From contig JAPCJR010000017.1 in assembly GCA_027886865.1 (NCBI GenBank), positions 37,992-46,108 on the forward strand: DNA of 8,117 bases, written 5' to 3'. Each line of letters starts with the position of its first letter. The stretch's first letter is position 1. A program made the translations under genes and the position numbers. Below the pieces are notes generated by a model. The model worked only from the letters and a program-made list of their open reading frames with translations. It did no database searches and had not been told where the DNA came from. Below are positions 6,422 to 8,117 of the stretch, piece after piece. This DNA comes from Nitrososphaerota archaeon (GTDB taxonomy: Archaea > Thermoproteota > Nitrososphaeria > Nitrososphaerales > UBA183).

Positions 6422-7180
6422 ATGATTCTTTCGTGCAGTACCATAACTTGGGGAGAGCTGAAGGACCAGAAGGACCTCGAGAGTTCGCTAGCTTCGATAA
6501 AGAGGCTCGGATACTCCGACGCGGGGATCGAGTATCCAATGCTCCCGGCCTCCCTGAAGAAGAACCCGACGAAGGGCGGAGAGCTGGTGAGGCGTTCGGG
6601 CCTGACCGTGGCAGCCGTGGCGATAGACACATCGCCCTTCATGGCGAAGCTGGTGAAGGGCTTCGGCTCCAGCGTCGGCTGGCTGTGCCTCTTCGAGAGG
6701 GACATCGACATCGCGATAGAGAAGACGAAGAAGCTGGCTGAGGTCTGCGGCAAAGCAGGAGTCAACGTCTCCCTGCACCCGCACGTCCAGAGCAACCTCC
6801 TCACAGTCGAGGACCTGGACAGGGTGATCAAGGCGTGCGCACCCAACCCTACGTCGGTCTGCGTGGACACCGCACACCTGACCGCCCTCGACATCGACAT
6901 ACCGAAGTTCATCGCCAGGTACAAGTCGAAGATCTCCCTCGTCCACCTCAAGGACCTCCGCGTGAAGAAGCCCCAGGAGAAGGTAGACTACAGCAAAGAC
7001 TTTGTCGACCTAGGAGACGGGGTCGCCGACCTCAAAGGCACGATCAAGGCGCTCCGCGCCGCAAAATACACCGGGGCGGTGATGGTAGAGGTGGACTACC
7101 CGCAGGATGTGACTGTAGAACGGTCGGCGAAGAAGAACTACGATGTCCTGAATGCGTTGCTGGCTTCCGGTGCGCGCTAG
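6422..7180 (+). CDS. IolE-like sugar phosphate isomerase/epimerase family TIM-barrel protein
   Basis: A 252-residue xylose isomerase-like barrel resembling inosose dehydratase (IolE) and related 2-keto-polyol dehydratases or epimerases. The IolE-type features are a double-histidine strand (SLHPHV, H119 and H121) where ketose 3-epimerases have Glu, VDTAHL (D149, H152), LVHLKD (H175), DLGDGVADL (196-204, like the GDG-V-D segment of IolE) and MVEVD (E223). These would hold one divalent metal. ATG 6422 is preferred over GTG 6398 because the strong TATA element at 6381-6388 places the transcription start between them, and because MILSCSTITWG is the natural first strand. It is divergent from the F420 enzyme and followed 95 bp later by the enolase-superfamily gene. 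It differs in type from the other barrel protein at 2230-3045, so they are not recent duplicates. Reaction is probable dehydration or epimerisation of a keto-polyol; substrate unknown. Confidence 0.83.
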   Translation: MILSCSTITWGELKDQKDLESSLASIKRLGYSDAGIEYPMLPASLKKNPTKGGELVRRSGLTVAAVAIDTSPFMAKLVKGFGSSVGWLCLFERDIDIAIEKTKKLAEVCGKAGVNVSLHPHVQSNLLTVEDLDRVIKACAPNPTSVCVDTAHLTALDIDIPKFIARYKSKISLVHLKDLRVKKPQEKVDYSKDFVDLGDGVADLKGTIKALRAAKYTGAVMVEVDYPQDVTVERSAKKNYDVLNALLASGAR

Positions 7181-7213
7181 CCGCACCCGGTTCCGCCTCC
7201 TCCTCGCTGGGCC

Positions 7214-7241
7214 TCCGCTGACAGATTTGCGGAAGTTTTAT
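7214..7241 (+). promoter_or_regulatory. TATA element of the enolase-superfamily gene, preceded by a small hairpin with T-run
   Basis: TTTTAT (7236-7241) is centred about 37 bp upstream of TTG 7276, predicting a start near 7265 and an 11-nt leader. Just before it TCCGC (7214-7218) and GCGGA (7229-7233) can pair around a 10-nt loop, so hairpin plus TTTT also looks like a terminator for the IolE-like gene. The same bases may serve both uses; the sequence does not decide. Confidence 0.4.
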
Positions 7242-7275
7242 CAGACCGAGCCCGGCTCGACCGTCGAACATCAAG

Positions 7276-8117
7276 TTGAAGATAGTAAATGTCGACGTCT
7301 ATCAGCTCGGCGAACCTTCCAAATCGATCAGCGCCATGTGGGCGTCGAACGCGATCGTCCTAAAACTAACGACCTCGAACGGTCTCGTAGGCTACGGGGA
7401 GGCGGTCCCCACCCTGCGCGCGCAGCCAGTCATCCAAGCCCTCCATGAAGTGGAGAGGGTCTACAAGGGCAAGGACCCGCTGAACGTCGAGCTGAACATG
7501 CACGAGTGGCACAAGCAGGACTTCTACATGCCAGTGTCCTTTGAGTCGACGGCAGCGGTCAGCGCTTTCGACATCGCGTGCTGGGACATCATCGGCAAGG
7601 AGTACGGCGCCCCGATTCACAGACTGATTGGAGGTGAATTCAGGAAGGATGTGACGCACTACGCGAACGGCTGGTACGGAGGCTGCGTGACCCCCGACCA
7701 GTATGCCGAGCGCGCTCACAAGTGGTTCGCCAAGGGCTACACCGCGCTGAAGTTCGACCCCTTCGGCGCATACTACGACTATATCGACGAGAAGGGCCTG
7801 AACATGGCGTACGAAAGGGTCAAGGCGGTAAGGGACGGGACCAAGGGGAAGGCACAGCTCCTGATCGAGCACCACGGTCGCTTCAACCCCAACTCCGCGA
7901 TAATGATCGCCAAGAAGCTCCGCGAGTTCGACCCTCTCTTCTTCGAGGAGCCGGTCCACCCGGACAACATAGAGGGGCTGAGGAAATACAGAGCACAGAC
8001 GGACGTTCGCATCGCCGTTGGGGAGAGGGTCATCACCAAAGAGCAGGCGGCCTACCTCATGTCCAACCACCTGACGGACTTCCTCCAGGTCGACCTGCTG
8101 AACTTCGGCGGGATCAC
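7276..8117 (+). CDS. Enolase-superfamily (mandelate racemase subgroup) sugar-acid dehydratase-like enzyme, 3' end outside window
   Basis: The first 280 residues are present. The N-terminal capping domain has NGLVGYGEA (35-43) and STAAVSAFDIACWDIIGK (about 91-108), typical of galactonate/gluconate-type dehydratases. The barrel carries three metal ligands spaced exactly 26 apart: E198 (LIEHHGRF), E224 (LFFEEPV) and E250 (AVGERV). E198-H-H200 corresponds to the D-x-H of galactonate and mannonate dehydratases, with Glu replacing Asp, and H200 would be the acid catalyst. The final visible part, DFLQVDLLNFGGI, is the next conserved strand. The catalytic His-Asp pair near the C-terminus is outside the window. 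The likely reaction is removal of water from an aldonic acid to give a 2-keto-3-deoxy acid. TTG 7276 is the first start in this frame after the predicted transcription start; no Shine-Dalgarno is seen. It may follow the IolE-like gene in one pathway. Confidence 0.9.
   Translation, partial: MKIVNVDVYQLGEPSKSISAMWASNAIVLKLTTSNGLVGYGEAVPTLRAQPVIQALHEVERVYKGKDPLNVELNMHEWHKQDFYMPVSFESTAAVSAFDIACWDIIGKEYGAPIHRLIGGEFRKDVTHYANGWYGGCVTPDQYAERAHKWFAKGYTALKFDPFGAYYDYIDEKGLNMAYERVKAVRDGTKGKAQLLIEHHGRFNPNSAIMIAKKLREFDPLFFEEPVHPDNIEGLRKYRAQTDVRIAVGERVITKEQAAYLMSNHLTDFLQVDLLNFGGI

Noticed and set aside
7366..8070. Minus-strand open frame of 234 codons
   Set aside because: Antisense to the enolase-superfamily gene whose metal ligands and spacing are intact.
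1..8117. CRISPR array, insertion sequence, tRNA or rRNA
   Set aside because: No regularly spaced repeats, transposase motifs, terminal inverted repeats or RNA gene signatures were seen; coding genes fill nearly all of the window.

Overview
The window reads as a stretch of archaeal chromosome. Several start codons lie about 26 bp downstream of an archaeal-type TATA element, as expected for leaderless transcripts. Clear Shine-Dalgarno sequences are nearly absent, TTG is used often as a start codon, and one enzyme closely resembles coenzyme F420-dependent sugar dehydrogenases. The DNA is GC-rich. A mesophilic or soil/sediment lineage of Thermoproteota (Nitrososphaeria- or Bathyarchaeia-like) would fit, but this is a guess. 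No RNA gene, transposon or CRISPR array was seen.

Layout: (1) 1-974 minus, the first part of a D-threonine aldolase/D-serine dehydratase-type PLP enzyme, cut by the window edge. (2) 975-1100, a divergent promoter region with a 10-bp direct repeat between two TATA boxes. (3) 1101-2132 plus, an aldo/keto reductase. (4) 2230-3045 and 3064-4092 plus, a two-gene operon of a xylose isomerase-like TIM-barrel protein and a zinc-dependent medium-chain dehydrogenase. (5) 4089-5327 minus, an M24 (creatinase/aminopeptidase P) fold protein with all five metal ligands but neither usual active-site histidine. It is convergent with the dehydrogenase, and the two stop codons overlap on one CTAG. (6) 5338-6318 minus, an F420-dependent glucose-6-phosphate dehydrogenase-like enzyme, first gene of the minus-strand operon that ends with the M24 gene. 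(7) 6325-6421, a second divergent promoter region with a perfect 12-bp palindrome. (8) 6422-7180 plus, an IolE-like TIM-barrel protein. (9) 7276-8117 plus, the first 280 residues of an enolase-superfamily (mandelate racemase subgroup) sugar-acid dehydratase-like enzyme, cut by the right edge.

Taken together this looks like a catabolic cluster for a sugar, polyol or sugar acid. Three unrelated oxidoreductases (AKR, Zn-MDR, F420 enzyme) could oxidise hydroxyls or aldehydes. Two TIM-barrel isomerase/dehydratase-type proteins could epimerise or dehydrate keto intermediates. The enolase-superfamily enzyme would dehydrate an aldonic acid to a 2-keto-3-deoxy acid. The D-threonine aldolase-like and M24 proteins suggest that an amino- or amide-containing compound is also handled. 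No transporter, kinase, glycoside hydrolase or regulator gene is in the window, so the substrate is unknown. The most interesting points are the CGGGCGC-containing repeats in both divergent promoters, the altered M24 active site, and the F420 enzyme that seems to lack one phosphate-binding lysine.
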